Shown here: one piece after another, positions 1 to 8,213 of the stretch
Layout: each line of letters starts with the position of its first letter
Numbering within the stretch: the stretch's first letter is position 1
Assembly (NCBI RefSeq): GCF_051251125.1
Contig: NZ_JBPCZL010000007.1
DNA length: 64,000 nucleotides
Strand: one strand, 5' to 3'
DNA from: Carnimonas bestiolae
GTDB taxonomy: Bacteria > Pseudomonadota > Gammaproteobacteria > Pseudomonadales > Halomonadaceae
Notes under the pieces: model-generated
Seen by the model: only the letters and a program-made list of their open reading frames with translations
What the model was told of the DNA's origin: nothing
Databases searched by the model: none
Position numbers and translations under genes: made by a program

Positions 1-87
1 ATCCCATGCCGAACTCAGAAGTGAAACCGCTTAGCGCCGATGGTAGTGTGGGGATTCCCCATGTGAGAGTAGGTCATCGTCAGGCAT
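1..87 (+). rRNA. rrf: 5S ribosomal RNA, 3' part (5' end outside window)
   Basis: The first 87 bases match the 3' three-quarters of a bacterial 5S rRNA: the conserved loop near the start (CCGAACTCAGAAGTGAAA), the GGGGATTCCCC helix region and the closing CAGGCAT end. The 5' quarter lies before the window. A terminator follows within 10 bases, so this is the end of an rRNA operon. Confidence 0.95.
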
Positions 88-95
88 TTATTCCA

Positions 96-130
96 AACCC
101 TCGATTGGTTAACACCGATCGAGGGTTTTT
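96..130 (+). terminator. rRNA operon terminator
   Basis: A stem of ACCCTCGAT pairing with ATCGAGGGT (97-105 with 118-126) is followed directly by a T run. It lies just after the 5S rRNA end, as expected for the intrinsic terminator of the rRNA operon. Confidence 0.85.
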
Positions 131-497
131 CTTTGGCTAGAGGAAAGGCCGGAGAGCGTAGAAGCCGGCTGGTGAAGCGGCACCGGCCGGAAAAACTCTT
201 CTTGGAGAGAGTACTAGAGCACCGAGGCGCGCGTGAGTACCTGGCATGCTCCACGGCTCACTCTAAAGACTCCGTTAACGTCACTCGCCACGGTCGGCGA
301 GCAAAAGCCGAGCAGGGAACTTCTAACAGTTGCATGTGATCCTAACAGCAACACTGATAACAGCTTCGCTGGTATCAGTGTTGCTCAATAACGCTTGCGC
401 TTTGGCCGATAAGAGTGAAAGCTTAACAACTGCCTAATATTGTTGACGATACGATATGGTATCCTGAGCTCAGTAAAATCCAACAGGAGTAGACTAA
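131..497. other. intergenic stretch with two strong hairpins
   Basis: No gene is supported here. Two strong stem-loops are visible: 165-174 pairing with 181-190 (10 bp, one G-U, 6-nt loop) and 348-359 pairing with 373-384 (12 bp perfect, with a smaller hairpin in the loop). Neither is followed by a T run on the plus strand, so neither is a standard intrinsic terminator for rightward transcription. The second lies about 115 bases before the next gene and could be part of its leader or an end-processing structure. Confidence 0.5.
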
Positions 498-1214
498 ATG
501 CCCAGGTTTGATTCTTCGCAAACACTGAGTAACCAACAATCCTCTGCCATCCAGAGTTTCATGACCCATGTATACGCTTGGATGTGCGGTGGCCTGGCCA
601 TTACTGCAGTTGTTGCGTTTTGGCTGGCCCAAAACCCGCAGCTGGTAGCTTCGATGGTAGGTAGCACCGGCGGAATTCTGGTACTAGCGGTTATCCAGCT
701 CGGACTTGTCTTCGTGCTTTCCGGCATGGCGCACAAGCTATCTGCGCCGGTCGCCACGGCGATGTTCGTTGTTTACTGCGCGGTGACTGGCATAACGTTC
801 TCCAGCATCTTCCTGGCATTCACCATGTCTTCGATTGCTAGCGTATTTGCTATTAGTGCCGGGATGTTTGGCGCCATGAGCCTCTACGGGATGACCACCA
901 AGAAGGATCTGAGCGGCTGGGGCAGCTTCCTGTTCATGGGGCTTATCGGTGTGGTGATCGCATCTTTGGTCAACATTTGGTTGAAGTCAGAAGCGCTGAT
1001 GTGGGTCGTTAGCTTCATCGGTGTGGTCGTCTTTACAGGCCTTACCGCCTACGACACCCAGAAAATCAAGCAGCTTGCTGTTGCTGGCGAAACCTCCTCC
1101 TCCAACGTCGGCATTAGCCGTCATAATGCGATTATCGTGGGCGCGCTCACGCTTTATCTCGACTTCATCAACCTTTTCATTATGCTGTTGCGCATCTTCG
1201 GCGACCGCCGCTGA
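498..1214 (+). CDS. BAX inhibitor-1 (YccA/YbhL-type) family inner-membrane protein
   Basis: This 238-residue protein has about seven hydrophobic segments and the soluble N-terminal tail typical of the bacterial Bax inhibitor-1/YccA/YbhL family. Characteristic features are the membrane-proximal start after residue ~20, the TAYDTQKI segment near residue 185, and a C-terminal LYLDFINLFIMLLRIFG stretch, which is strongly conserved in the family. Family members act as membrane modulators of proteolysis (YccA with FtsH) or as calcium-leak proteins; the role of this one is not known. The start has a clear ribosome binding site (CAGGAG, 483-488). A UUCG-type terminator follows, so the gene is probably monocistronic. 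Confidence 0.93.
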   Translation: MPRFDSSQTLSNQQSSAIQSFMTHVYAWMCGGLAITAVVAFWLAQNPQLVASMVGSTGGILVLAVIQLGLVFVLSGMAHKLSAPVATAMFVVYCAVTGITFSSIFLAFTMSSIASVFAISAGMFGAMSLYGMTTKKDLSGWGSFLFMGLIGVVIASLVNIWLKSEALMWVVSFIGVVVFTGLTAYDTQKIKQLAVAGETSSSNVGISRHNAIIVGALTLYLDFINLFIMLLRIFGDRR

Positions 1215-1234
1215 TCGACAGACAGTCGAGACAC

Positions 1235-1261
1235 AAAAAAGGGGCTTCGGCCCCTTTTTTT
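1235..1261 (+). terminator. intrinsic terminator after the BI-1 gene
   Basis: GGGGC and GCCCC pair around a TTCG tetraloop (1241-1254), preceded by an A run and followed by a T run. The symmetric A/T flanks mean it may also stop leftward transcription from the opposite strand. Confidence 0.9.
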
Positions 1262-1291
1262 ATTGGTCACAGAACTAGTGACATCCAGCCG

Positions 1292-2071
1292 CTAGCGCGA
1301 GTCTTCGGCAGGCAGAGCGATTAGCGTTACCGCCATTTCATGTAACGATAAAGAGCGCGCTGAGCATATAAATCCTCGCGATAGTTCGTCGGATAGGTCG
1401 ATTTCCAATCGCATCTTGAACCGCTCGGGACGTGCTTCATCGTAGATAACGCTCGCATCGTGGAAGTAGAAAGGCTTCCGAACCAGCGGGTATAGCGCTT
1501 TATAAAGACTTTCCTTGGCAGAAAATATGCGCGTCAACCACTGGCCGCGACTCTCCGGGCTTTCAATAGAATGCCAATAAGCCAACTCTTCTTCTCTAAG
1601 AATTGCCGGCGCTAGACGCTCCGCGCGTTGAGCAGCAATCCATCCCTCAATATCGATACCCACTGCGTTTAGTTCGGTGCCTCGCGCGATTGCGGCCGCT
1701 GCGATGCCATCGCTGTGCGTCAATGATCCCAGCCAACCTTCTGGCCAACACGGGCAGCGCTCTTCCGGCAACATCCATGGCAAAGACGCGACGCGGTGCC
1801 GCTGCAGTGCTGTTTTAGCACACAGCCGGGCGGCTAAATACTCGGCCTTGCGTTTGGCTACGGCTTTGCCGAAATGATCGGGTAGAGGAATGCCGTAGCG
1901 TGCGAAATCACTGGTATTGAACGAATCAACCGAAAAGTAAGTGGCGCTAAGCGTAATCGGTAGACGACCGATCAATTGTTGGGAGAGCGCATTAAGCAGT
2001 TGCGCAGGCAGGGGGGAGATAAAGCTCTCGCCAACCGGAGCGGATGGCGAGAGAGCAGCTAATGGCTGCAT
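1292..2071 (-). CDS. 4'-phosphopantetheinyl transferase (EntD/Sfp superfamily)
   Basis: This 259-residue protein carries the motifs of EntD-like phosphopantetheinyl transferases: the VGIDIE magnesium-binding motif and the FSAKESLYKALYP motif (equivalent to the family's WxxKEA). It would move phosphopantetheine from CoA to carrier domains of ACP, NRPS or PKS proteins; no such partner is in the window. The start at 2071 lies 2 bases after the lpxO stop, which implies co-transcription and translational coupling. An upstream in-frame ATG at 2131 would overlap lpxO by 58 bases and add a 20-residue tail; I prefer 2071 although its own ribosome binding site is weak. A nearby siderophore receptor hints at, but does not prove, a siderophore role. 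Confidence 0.85.
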   Translation of the reverse strand: MQPLAALSPSAPVGESFISPLPAQLLNALSQQLIGRLPITLSATYFSVDSFNTSDFARYGIPLPDHFGKAVAKRKAEYLAARLCAKTALQRHRVASLPWMLPEERCPCWPEGWLGSLTHSDGIAAAAIARGTELNAVGIDIEGWIAAQRAERLAPAILREEELAYWHSIESPESRGQWLTRIFSAKESLYKALYPLVRKPFYFHDASVIYDEARPERFKMRLEIDLSDELSRGFICSARSLSLHEMAVTLIALPAEDSR

Positions 2072-2073
2072 GC

Positions 2074-2994
2074 TTAAATAAGCCAGATAATGAAGATAAA
2101 CAGCGCCAGCGGGATAAGAAAGATGATCCATTTGACCAACTGATACAGCGGTTGGTTGAACTTCTTGAGCTCTTTGCCCTTGCCGCGAATTTTATAAAGA
2201 TATTTGAACGCACGGTTAATACCGCCGGTACGATCGCTATCGTCGTTCGGCGAAGCGGCGGCCTTCATTACCGTGTTGCTGAACCAGTGGTTGAAGGCAG
2301 CGGCCCAGCGATATTTCATCGGGCGTTCCACGTCACAGAAGAAGATCAATCGATCACTCTCTGCCTTGTTTTCTGCCCAGTGGATATAGGTTTCATCGAA
2401 GAATACCGCCTCGCCGTCACGCCAGCTATAAGGCATGCCATCGACATTGATGAAGCAGCGGTCATCGTTCGGGGTACGTAGCCCAAGGTGATAACGAATC
2501 GATCCCGCGTAAGGATCGCGATGCTTCATCAATTTACTGCCGACCGGAAGTTCTGTGAACATGGCCGCTTTAATGGAAGGAATCTTGCTAACGATTTCCG
2601 TGGTAACCGGGCACAGTTCCTTGGCGGAAGGGTGGGCATCGTCGTACCACTTCAGATAGAAACGCTTCCAGCCGCGACGGAAGAAGGAGTTGAATCCAGC
2701 GTCGTCTTTCTTGTCAGAGCCCTTGATGTGATTTTCGAGCGCTTCTGCTTCGGCCCGGATTTCTTCCCAGCGGCGAGTGACCTCTTCGAGTTCAGGAAAC
2801 TCACTGGCGGGATGAAAAGGACGATCAGGTACCCGCGAAAACAGGTACATAATCATGTTAATGGGCGCCAAAAAGCTGGAATGGTCGGACAGCTGGCGGG
2901 TAAACCGGTGGCGAATTCGGCCGCGTGTATGCACATAGAGAATACTGGCGGCGATATACCCCAGTACCACGATGACAATAATCCACTTGATCAT
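2074..2994 (-). CDS. lpxO: LpxO-type lipid A 2-hydroxylase (aspartyl/asparaginyl beta-hydroxylase fold)
   Basis: This 306-residue protein has an N-terminal membrane helix (residues ~3-20), a central Fe(II)/2-oxoglutarate dioxygenase domain, and a second hydrophobic helix at the C-terminus (~283-305). The iron ligands are visible as H158-x-D160 and H205 (YIHW). Length, N-terminal anchor and domain order match LpxO, which 2-hydroxylates a secondary acyl chain of lipid A at the inner membrane. The ribosome binding site (AGGA) precedes the ATG at 2994. The PPTase gene follows at 2 bases, so both are probably one transcript. Other members of the Asp/Asn hydroxylase family are the main alternative. 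Confidence 0.85.
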   Translation of the reverse strand: MIKWIIVIVVLGYIAASILYVHTRGRIRHRFTRQLSDHSSFLAPINMIMYLFSRVPDRPFHPASEFPELEEVTRRWEEIRAEAEALENHIKGSDKKDDAGFNSFFRRGWKRFYLKWYDDAHPSAKELCPVTTEIVSKIPSIKAAMFTELPVGSKLMKHRDPYAGSIRYHLGLRTPNDDRCFINVDGMPYSWRDGEAVFFDETYIHWAENKAESDRLIFFCDVERPMKYRWAAAFNHWFSNTVMKAAASPNDDSDRTGGINRAFKYLYKIRGKGKELKKFNQPLYQLVKWIIFLIPLALFIFIIWLI

Positions 2995-3129
2995 GCGAAA
3001 GTCCTGAATGGCGTGATGCGAAACCCACCATGTGGGGCGCAGTGCTCAACCCTATAGGGGAACGACAATAGTGTCGCACTAGGTGTTGATACACTGCAAG
3101 GTAGGTGCCCCAGTTGGTGGGGTCAGAGG

Positions 3130-3717
3130 TTATTTTTCCGTGTTCACAGTGGCGTCGAAGTTAAGCGGAATATTGTCGGCGAGGTTTTGGAAGCCGACAG
3201 CTTGCAATATTGGCTGCGCGTACTGCTGCTTCAGCAAGTCGTTGGTATGCAGAGACAGCGGTTTAGCCGTCTCGATGTGATAGCTGGAATTACCGGTCCG
3301 CTGCATTTTCAGCGGTACGGTGTCGCTGCTCGAATGGTGTTTGCTGGTAATCGTCAGCTTCACATCACGAGTAATCGACTTGCCTTCGGCAATATCAAAC
3401 CACTTGGGATCGACGTCGCCAGTTATTTCCGCTTTTTGCTCGCCAAGCATACCCGTCAGCCAGGCGGGTACCTGTTGCAGCAAATCCAGCTGCGACAGCT
3501 CGAGCGGAAGGCTTAGATGGCCATCGTTGCTGATAGTGCCGGCAAGGCGGTTGATGTGATACACCGATTTTACATCGCCGGACGAGCGTTGATCGATAAA
3601 GGTAGCGCTGACGCGGCTTTGGTCGGGATCGAATTTCCACGCGGCTGGGCTACTCGCGCTGAAAAACAATGCCGCTCCGGCAACCAGCAATGGAGTGAAA
3701 CGCATGGATATCGCCAT
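3130..3717 (-). CDS. YceI-like periplasmic protein
   Basis: The 195-residue product has a signal peptide (start MAISMRF, cleavage near SPAAW) followed by a YceI-like lipocalin domain: the W-K-F-DPDQSRV opening with alternating beta strands is typical. YceI proteins bind polyisoprenoid-type amphipathic lipids in the periplasm; the exact ligand is unknown. The ATG at 3717 is chosen because it has a good AAGGAAG ribosome binding site and exposes the signal peptide; an upstream ATG at 3768 would add 17 residues in front of it. It is alone on its strand, between lpxO and a tRNA gene. Confidence 0.75.
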   Translation of the reverse strand: MAISMRFTPLLVAGAALFFSASSPAAWKFDPDQSRVSATFIDQRSSGDVKSVYHINRLAGTISNDGHLSLPLELSQLDLLQQVPAWLTGMLGEQKAEITGDVDPKWFDIAEGKSITRDVKLTITSKHHSSSDTVPLKMQRTGNSSYHIETAKPLSLHTNDLLKQQYAQPILQAVGFQNLADNIPLNFDATVNTEK

Positions 3718-3783
3718 TGGACTTCCTTGTAGAAATAGGTAGCTCATTGAAAACGCTTTAGTTATCATACGCGAATTGTGATC

Positions 3784-3860
3784 GGGCCTATAGCTCAGTT
3801 GGTCAGAGCAGTCGACTCATAATCGATTGGTCGCAGGTTCAAGTCCTGCTGGGCCCACCA
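3784..3860 (+). tRNA. tRNA-Ile2 (anticodon CAU, lysidine-type, reads AUA)
   Basis: A complete cloverleaf of 77 bases ends with an encoded CCA. The acceptor stem is 3784-3790 with 3850-3856 and the anticodon CAT is at 3818-3820. The anticodon arm (CGACTCATAATCG) and acceptor GGGCC match the E. coli ileX-type tRNA rather than initiator or elongator tRNA-Met, so the wobble C would be converted to lysidine by TilS to read AUA. The identity is from recognised similarity; a covariance model would settle it. Confidence 0.9.
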
Positions 3861-4029
3861 ATCATACCTCCTCCTGTTGGGTGCCAGCGATCCGAAATGG
3901 TTCCCATAGCGTTGCAAGGCAGCGCACGCCAGCTCCCGGTACATTCCCTTATTTTAGTAATATTTCTGGCATTCTGCCGCCTAGGTAGAACGATCGGTAA
4001 TTCTGATCTGTCAGGTTTCAGCCGAGATG

Positions 4030-4059
4030 AAAAACGGTCGATAGCTATCGACCGTTTTT
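4030..4059. terminator. bidirectional terminator (30-base perfect palindrome)
   Basis: A perfect inverted repeat of 15 + 15 bases runs from an A run to a T run, so it can form a terminator in both directions. It lies between the tRNA-Ile2 gene (plus strand) and the convergent siderophore receptor gene (minus strand) and would end both transcripts. Confidence 0.9.
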
Positions 4060-4097
4060 GTATTTGCTCGCTAAAAGATGCCCGAGCGATGAGTCGC

Positions 4098-6245
4098 TTA
4101 GAAGCTCACCTTACCGGTAAAGCGGAACGTACGTCCTTCGCCCCAGGTCAGTCGTTTTGTATTCTCGCCTGAGCTCACGAAGTATTCGTTATTGGTCAGG
4201 TTAGTGGCATTAATCTGGAACGACGTCTCTTTGCCCAGCAGCTGTGTGGTATTCCATGAGATGAAGGCATCGGCCGTTTCATAAGAAGGGATACTAAACG
4301 AGTTGGCAGCATCGCCAGCGCGCTTGCCAACATAGCGGCCTCCCGCACCGAAACGTAGATTGCCGCCCGCCACGGGGTGTGGCAGTTGATAAGTGGCAAA
4401 CAGACCGGCAGCGTTATAGGGCACGTTTGGCTGGCGATTTCCCTTGTTTTCACCTTCCTTGTTATCGGTGTCGGTATAGGCGTAGCTTGCCAAGATGCTC
4501 AGGTTATCAGTCACGCGACCGGTAACGCTGGCTTCAATACCGCTTGATTCGACTTTTCCTGCCAACCGTTGCGCAGGGTCGCCCGCCTCATCCAGAACCG
4601 AATAGGGCACGTTCTTTTTCGTGATGTGGTAGAGCGCTACGTTCGAACTCCAGGTGCCATTGTCGTATTTAACGCCACCTTCGTATTGCCTGCCGGTTTG
4701 CGGCTTATAGGACGATTCGAGAGGATCGCTGCCGGACATCTCGTTAGGACGGAACGACTCGCTATAGTCAGCGTAAAGCGATACGTCGTTGGTTACTTTG
4801 TAAACGAAACCAACGAACGGCAGCACTCTACCGTCGTGCTCATCGGTATATTGCTCATAAGGGTGATTGGCGCCATTTTTCACTTCGAAGTATTGGAAGC
4901 GAACACCAGGCGCAAAAATCAGCCGGTCGGTCAGGTGAATGCTGTCTTTGACATAAGCCGAGGCTCCCTCGATATCCTCGCGCTCGTACTCGTTGCCCAC
5001 TCGCTCAACGCGGGTGCGCTCGAGGTTTCCATAAACCGGATGGTAAGGATCGAAAAGGGGGCCTTCGGAGTCGCCCGGCACCTGCTGATCCTTGCCTTGG
5101 TAAAATTTCCCGGTGCGATTTTTATACTTCTCATAATCGGCACCCACCACTAAATCATGCCGCATGCCCCAAAGCTGTTGCTGCGAGATGTAATCCAATG
5201 CCGCGTACCAATGAGTTCGCTGCGCACTATCCTGGCTGCGATAACGGCGGGTTAACGCATGCTGGTCGGGGAAGTAGGAACGCGAATCCACCTGCTGATC
5301 GCTGTAATTATCCTGGTTCCACGCTGCTGTCAGGCGAAGGCGATTATTATCGTTGAAACGATATTCGGTGGTGGTGTTAACGGTGTGTCGGTGGCTGCTA
5401 CTTTTGGAAAAGGGCTCATCCAAGCGTTTCTTGTGGCTGCCTAAGTAGTGGCCTTGGTAGTACATCGAACCACGATCGATAGGGTTTTCATCATCAAGAT
5501 ACTGATACGACGCATCGAAGGAGAGGTGAGCATCCTGATACGATAATTCGGGCTGAATGAAATCCTGCTTGGTTTTTCCGAAGTTGCGCCAGTAGTTTTC
5601 GTTCTTTTTCTGCCCAATCAAACGGAATGCCCAGCCTTTACCTAGCGGGCCTGTGATATCCAGATAGCTGGTGCCACCACCATGACTGCTGGCCTGAGTG
5701 CCTATGGTGCTGCTCCACTGATACTGCGGCTTTTTCGAGATCATATTGATCACGCCGCCCGGCTCTTGCATGCCATAAAGCAGTGAGGCGGGGCCTTTCA
5801 GCACTTCGATATGGTCGGTGGCGGCAGGCAGAAAATTAAGCCCAATAGGCGACTTAACGCCGTCCAATAGCACGCCGCCATCGTTGGTCCCGCCACTGAA
5901 TCCACGCCTTATCAGCCCCTCTTGGGCGCCCCCAAAGTTATTGCCGATGGCGACTCCTGGGATATACCCAGTGGCTTGCTCGATATTTTGCGGCGCGAAG
6001 TCGCTTAGCTGGCGAGCGGTAACGGTATTTGTCGTTTGCGTTTGTTCCAGGTAGGGCGTGGGCGTTTTGTCGGCTATCGAGCTTTGGCCTGCGTGATAGC
6101 TGTCGTCATCATCCGCGCTGCGTGCGCCTTGCACCGTCACTGTATCCAGCGACGAGACAGGGGCTTGCTGGGCAAGCGCCGAGTTGGCTACTGAGCCAAG
6201 AGCTCCACTGGAAAGCACCATCAGCGTGATTGAAACCGATTTCAT
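4098..6245 (-). CDS. TonB-dependent siderophore receptor (FhuA/FoxA-like)
   Basis: This 715-residue outer-membrane receptor has a signal peptide (MKSVSITL..., cleavage near SALAQQ), a TonB-box-like segment (LDTVTVQGA), a plug domain (about residues 60-170, with the typical RGF, VLKGPASLLYG and PGGVINMISKKP stretches) and a 22-strand-type beta barrel ending in phenylalanine. These features place it in the TonB-dependent siderophore receptor family, closest in feel to hydroxamate receptors; the substrate is a guess. The start at 6245 has an AGGGA ribosome binding site; an in-frame ATG 21 bases upstream is less likely. A probable Fur box lies about 125-143 bases upstream. No TonB, ABC permease or biosynthesis genes are adjacent. 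Confidence 0.92.
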   Translation of the reverse strand: MKSVSITLMVLSSGALGSVANSALAQQAPVSSLDTVTVQGARSADDDDSYHAGQSSIADKTPTPYLEQTQTTNTVTARQLSDFAPQNIEQATGYIPGVAIGNNFGGAQEGLIRRGFSGGTNDGGVLLDGVKSPIGLNFLPAATDHIEVLKGPASLLYGMQEPGGVINMISKKPQYQWSSTIGTQASSHGGGTSYLDITGPLGKGWAFRLIGQKKNENYWRNFGKTKQDFIQPELSYQDAHLSFDASYQYLDDENPIDRGSMYYQGHYLGSHKKRLDEPFSKSSSHRHTVNTTTEYRFNDNNRLRLTAAWNQDNYSDQQVDSRSYFPDQHALTRRYRSQDSAQRTHWYAALDYISQQQLWGMRHDLVVGADYEKYKNRTGKFYQGKDQQVPGDSEGPLFDPYHPVYGNLERTRVERVGNEYEREDIEGASAYVKDSIHLTDRLIFAPGVRFQYFEVKNGANHPYEQYTDEHDGRVLPFVGFVYKVTNDVSLYADYSESFRPNEMSGSDPLESSYKPQTGRQYEGGVKYDNGTWSSNVALYHITKKNVPYSVLDEAGDPAQRLAGKVESSGIEASVTGRVTDNLSILASYAYTDTDNKEGENKGNRQPNVPYNAAGLFATYQLPHPVAGGNLRFGAGGRYVGKRAGDAANSFSIPSYETADAFISWNTTQLLGKETSFQINATNLTNNEYFVSSGENTKRLTWGEGRTFRFTGKVSF

Positions 6246-6369
6246 TATTTGATTGTCCCTATGCATGACAGAAAAATTGCTGCGTTGCTCCGCAGGGAAG
6301 CTGCAGGCTCAGCGGTGCGCGAATTGTTCTTGGTGATGTCGGTGTTGGCTTGCCGAGCTAGAACGACAT

Positions 6370-6388
6370 GATAATGAGAGTTTTTTTC
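6370..6388 (-). promoter_or_regulatory. candidate Fur box upstream of the siderophore receptor
   Basis: These 19 bases match the Fur consensus (GATAATGATAATCATTATC) at 14 of 19 positions, including all of the first eight. The position upstream of an iron-siderophore receptor is where a Fur site is expected. The 3' half is degenerate (a T run), so this is a moderate call. Confidence 0.5.
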
Positions 6389-7066
6389 ATGTAAATTAAA
6401 ATATCGCGTGCTGCTTGGTTTAATCAGGCATAGCGTTATCGCTTTGCTTGGACATCATCAGCTGAGCAGCACGCTTATCACGTGCGCAATTGGGAGAGAG
6501 GCGCAGGGAACCACGGGGTGATAACGAAAGGGGGCTTGGGCCAAAAAGGCTCGCTTAGCAGACTCTCCGGCGACGGCTTAATCATTAAGGTAGGAATAGA
6601 ACTGTTGAGCTTGCTTGAGCCATCACACGCCATGACGGACGGCCGCGATCGCCTGGACAGCGCTACGTTAACAACTTCCTTCGAGACATTGAGGATCGGT
6701 AAGCGAATGACCGAGAGCATGCTGCGATGGAACTTAGCTTTACTTTCACTGAAGAGAAAGTAACGGGAACGAGCGTAGGGGATCAGAAAATAAAAGTAGA
6801 GGGGCGTGATAATGTGCTCATCCGTGAGCTTGGAGTGGCTCCTTCCTTGGCGCCACGCACTATGAGTTTAAATTGTTACAGCACATTGTCAATTATATTG
6901 GTTGTCTTTTTATTATCGAATGCAATAGTTATGTCGCTGGGAATTCTAATTGTAAAGTAATGTATTTTAAGTAACTCTAGCGTAGCGCTGGATCCGGATC
7001 CCATCGCGTATTAATCAGTGCCGTCAGTTCGTGCATGGGTGTTCTTCGTTGGTAGTGCTTGCGTTG
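6389..7066. other. intergenic region without an assignable gene
   Basis: I see no gene I can support. Two short open frames exist on the plus strand (about 6482-6763 and 6727-6960); the second would end in one membrane helix, but neither shows a convincing ribosome binding site or family resemblance. The stretch around 6865-6960 is clearly A+T-richer than its surroundings. Confidence 0.4.
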
Positions 7067-7414
7067 TTATTTCGACGGCTGGCGGCTCTCTGGCTTGGGG
7101 GTGGCAATATCTACCGTCCCTTTAGTAGTCGCTTGGCGTGGACGCTCAGGGCTGTGGCGCGCGTTGTTTGGTTTGACCGCCGCACGAGCATTGGCCTCTT
7201 CTTCCGATGCCCACACGATAGCGACACACAGTAAGACGGTAACCATCACACCTACCCATGCCCAACCACCGATGGTGATCAAACAGCCAGTGATGATGCC
7301 CAACCCTGCCAGCATAACGATACGCATTAGATTAGGATGAATATCGAGACGTCGACCAATAAATGCGCACAGCGTTGCGGCAAGGGCAACCCACAGCAGT
7401 GAATTGATAAGCAT
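7067..7414 (-). CDS. small hypothetical inner-membrane protein
   Basis: This 115-residue protein has three hydrophobic segments in its first ~68 residues (about 3-17, 30-46 and 49-68) followed by a basic, proline-rich cytoplasm-like tail. The ATG at 7414 is preceded by GGAGAACC, a reasonable ribosome binding site. I do not recognise the family. It stands alone between the receptor's upstream region and the divergent nlpE-like gene. Confidence 0.65.
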   Translation of the reverse strand: MLINSLLWVALAATLCAFIGRRLDIHPNLMRIVMLAGLGIITGCLITIGGWAWVGVMVTVLLCVAIVWASEEEANARAAVKPNNARHSPERPRQATTKGTVDIATPKPESRQPSK

Positions 7415-7638
7415 GAGGTTCTCCGTGTTTTGCTTAGCTAATAATTAAAATAGGTAATTACCCTTAATCAAGGATCTATCTTGAGGCGGGTAGGGTTTAA
7501 CGGCCGCTAGTGTACTTGACTCTTTTTCCTAATAATGGATACTGTGCGACGCCTTGGAGCATAAATGATGCTTGCGATACATCGTTTTAGCATCAACAAT
7601 GAGTCCTGTGAAGCAGACTCAATTAAAGGAGATTACTG

Positions 7639-8064
7639 ATGCGACTCAAACTGTTGGCTGGTGTAAGTGCTGTAGCAGCTCTCACTGCTCTCGCTGGATG
7701 TTCTAGTGCCCCGCAATCCCAGTACGGTAAAGCGGCTGGTAATTACCAAGGCGTTTTGCCTTGCGCCGATTGCGCAGGTATCCGCACTGACCTGAAAATT
7801 ACTAACGATGACGATATTTCCGGCTCTTTCAACCTTCGCAGCATTCGTGAAGGCAAGAGCGACAAAGTCCTCGAAACCAAAGGTAACCTCCAGGTTCAGG
7901 AAAATGCTGGTCCTCAGAACCTGCCGACCGTTTATGTCCTGAAAGGTTCTGATGGCAATACCATCTACAACCTGCGTCCGCTCGACAACGGCGACCTCCA
8001 GCTGCTGAAGCCTGATCAGTCTACTGCTGAAGGCAACGATGCAGTTGTGCTGAAACGTCGCTAA
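7639..8064 (+). CDS. NlpE N-terminal-domain lipoprotein
   Basis: The 141-residue product has a lipoprotein signal with lipobox LALAGC-like end at Cys21, then an NlpE-type domain with the signature GxYxGVLPCADCAGI. In E. coli NlpE this CxxC-bearing N-terminal domain helps signal envelope and copper stress through the Cpx pathway; here only the N-terminal domain is present, as in many short homologues. The ribosome binding site is strong (AAAGGAG) and an intrinsic terminator follows, so it is a single-gene transcript. Whether it signals to a Cpx system cannot be seen. Confidence 0.88.
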   Translation: MRLKLLAGVSAVAALTALAGCSSAPQSQYGKAAGNYQGVLPCADCAGIRTDLKITNDDDISGSFNLRSIREGKSDKVLETKGNLQVQENAGPQNLPTVYVLKGSDGNTIYNLRPLDNGDLQLLKPDQSTAEGNDAVVLKRR

Positions 8065-8102
8065 TCGGCGTTTCAAGGTAGAAATAGTCTACCGCATCAT
8101 GA

Positions 8103-8133
8103 AAAACCCCAGCCAATTGGCTGGGGTTTTTTT
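8103..8133 (+). terminator. intrinsic terminator after the nlpE-like gene
   Basis: AACCCCAGCC pairs with GGCTGGGGTT around AATT, followed by a run of seven T. It is about 40 bases after the stop codon. Confidence 0.92.
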
Positions 8134-8213
8134 ATGGAACCGTTAGCGGTGCGGCATCACCTTTGTTCTTATCATGTGGTGGCGTTTCGAATCACGCCAC
8201 CACATGCGTCCCC

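Noticed and set aside
3784..3860. The CAU anticodon read as tRNA-Met
   Set aside because: The acceptor and anticodon arms match the Ile2 (AUA-reading) tRNA pattern, not elongator or initiator Met.
6482..6960. Two overlapping short plus-strand frames between the receptor and the small membrane protein
   Set aside because: No convincing ribosome binding site or recognisable domain; kept only as a note in the gap entry.
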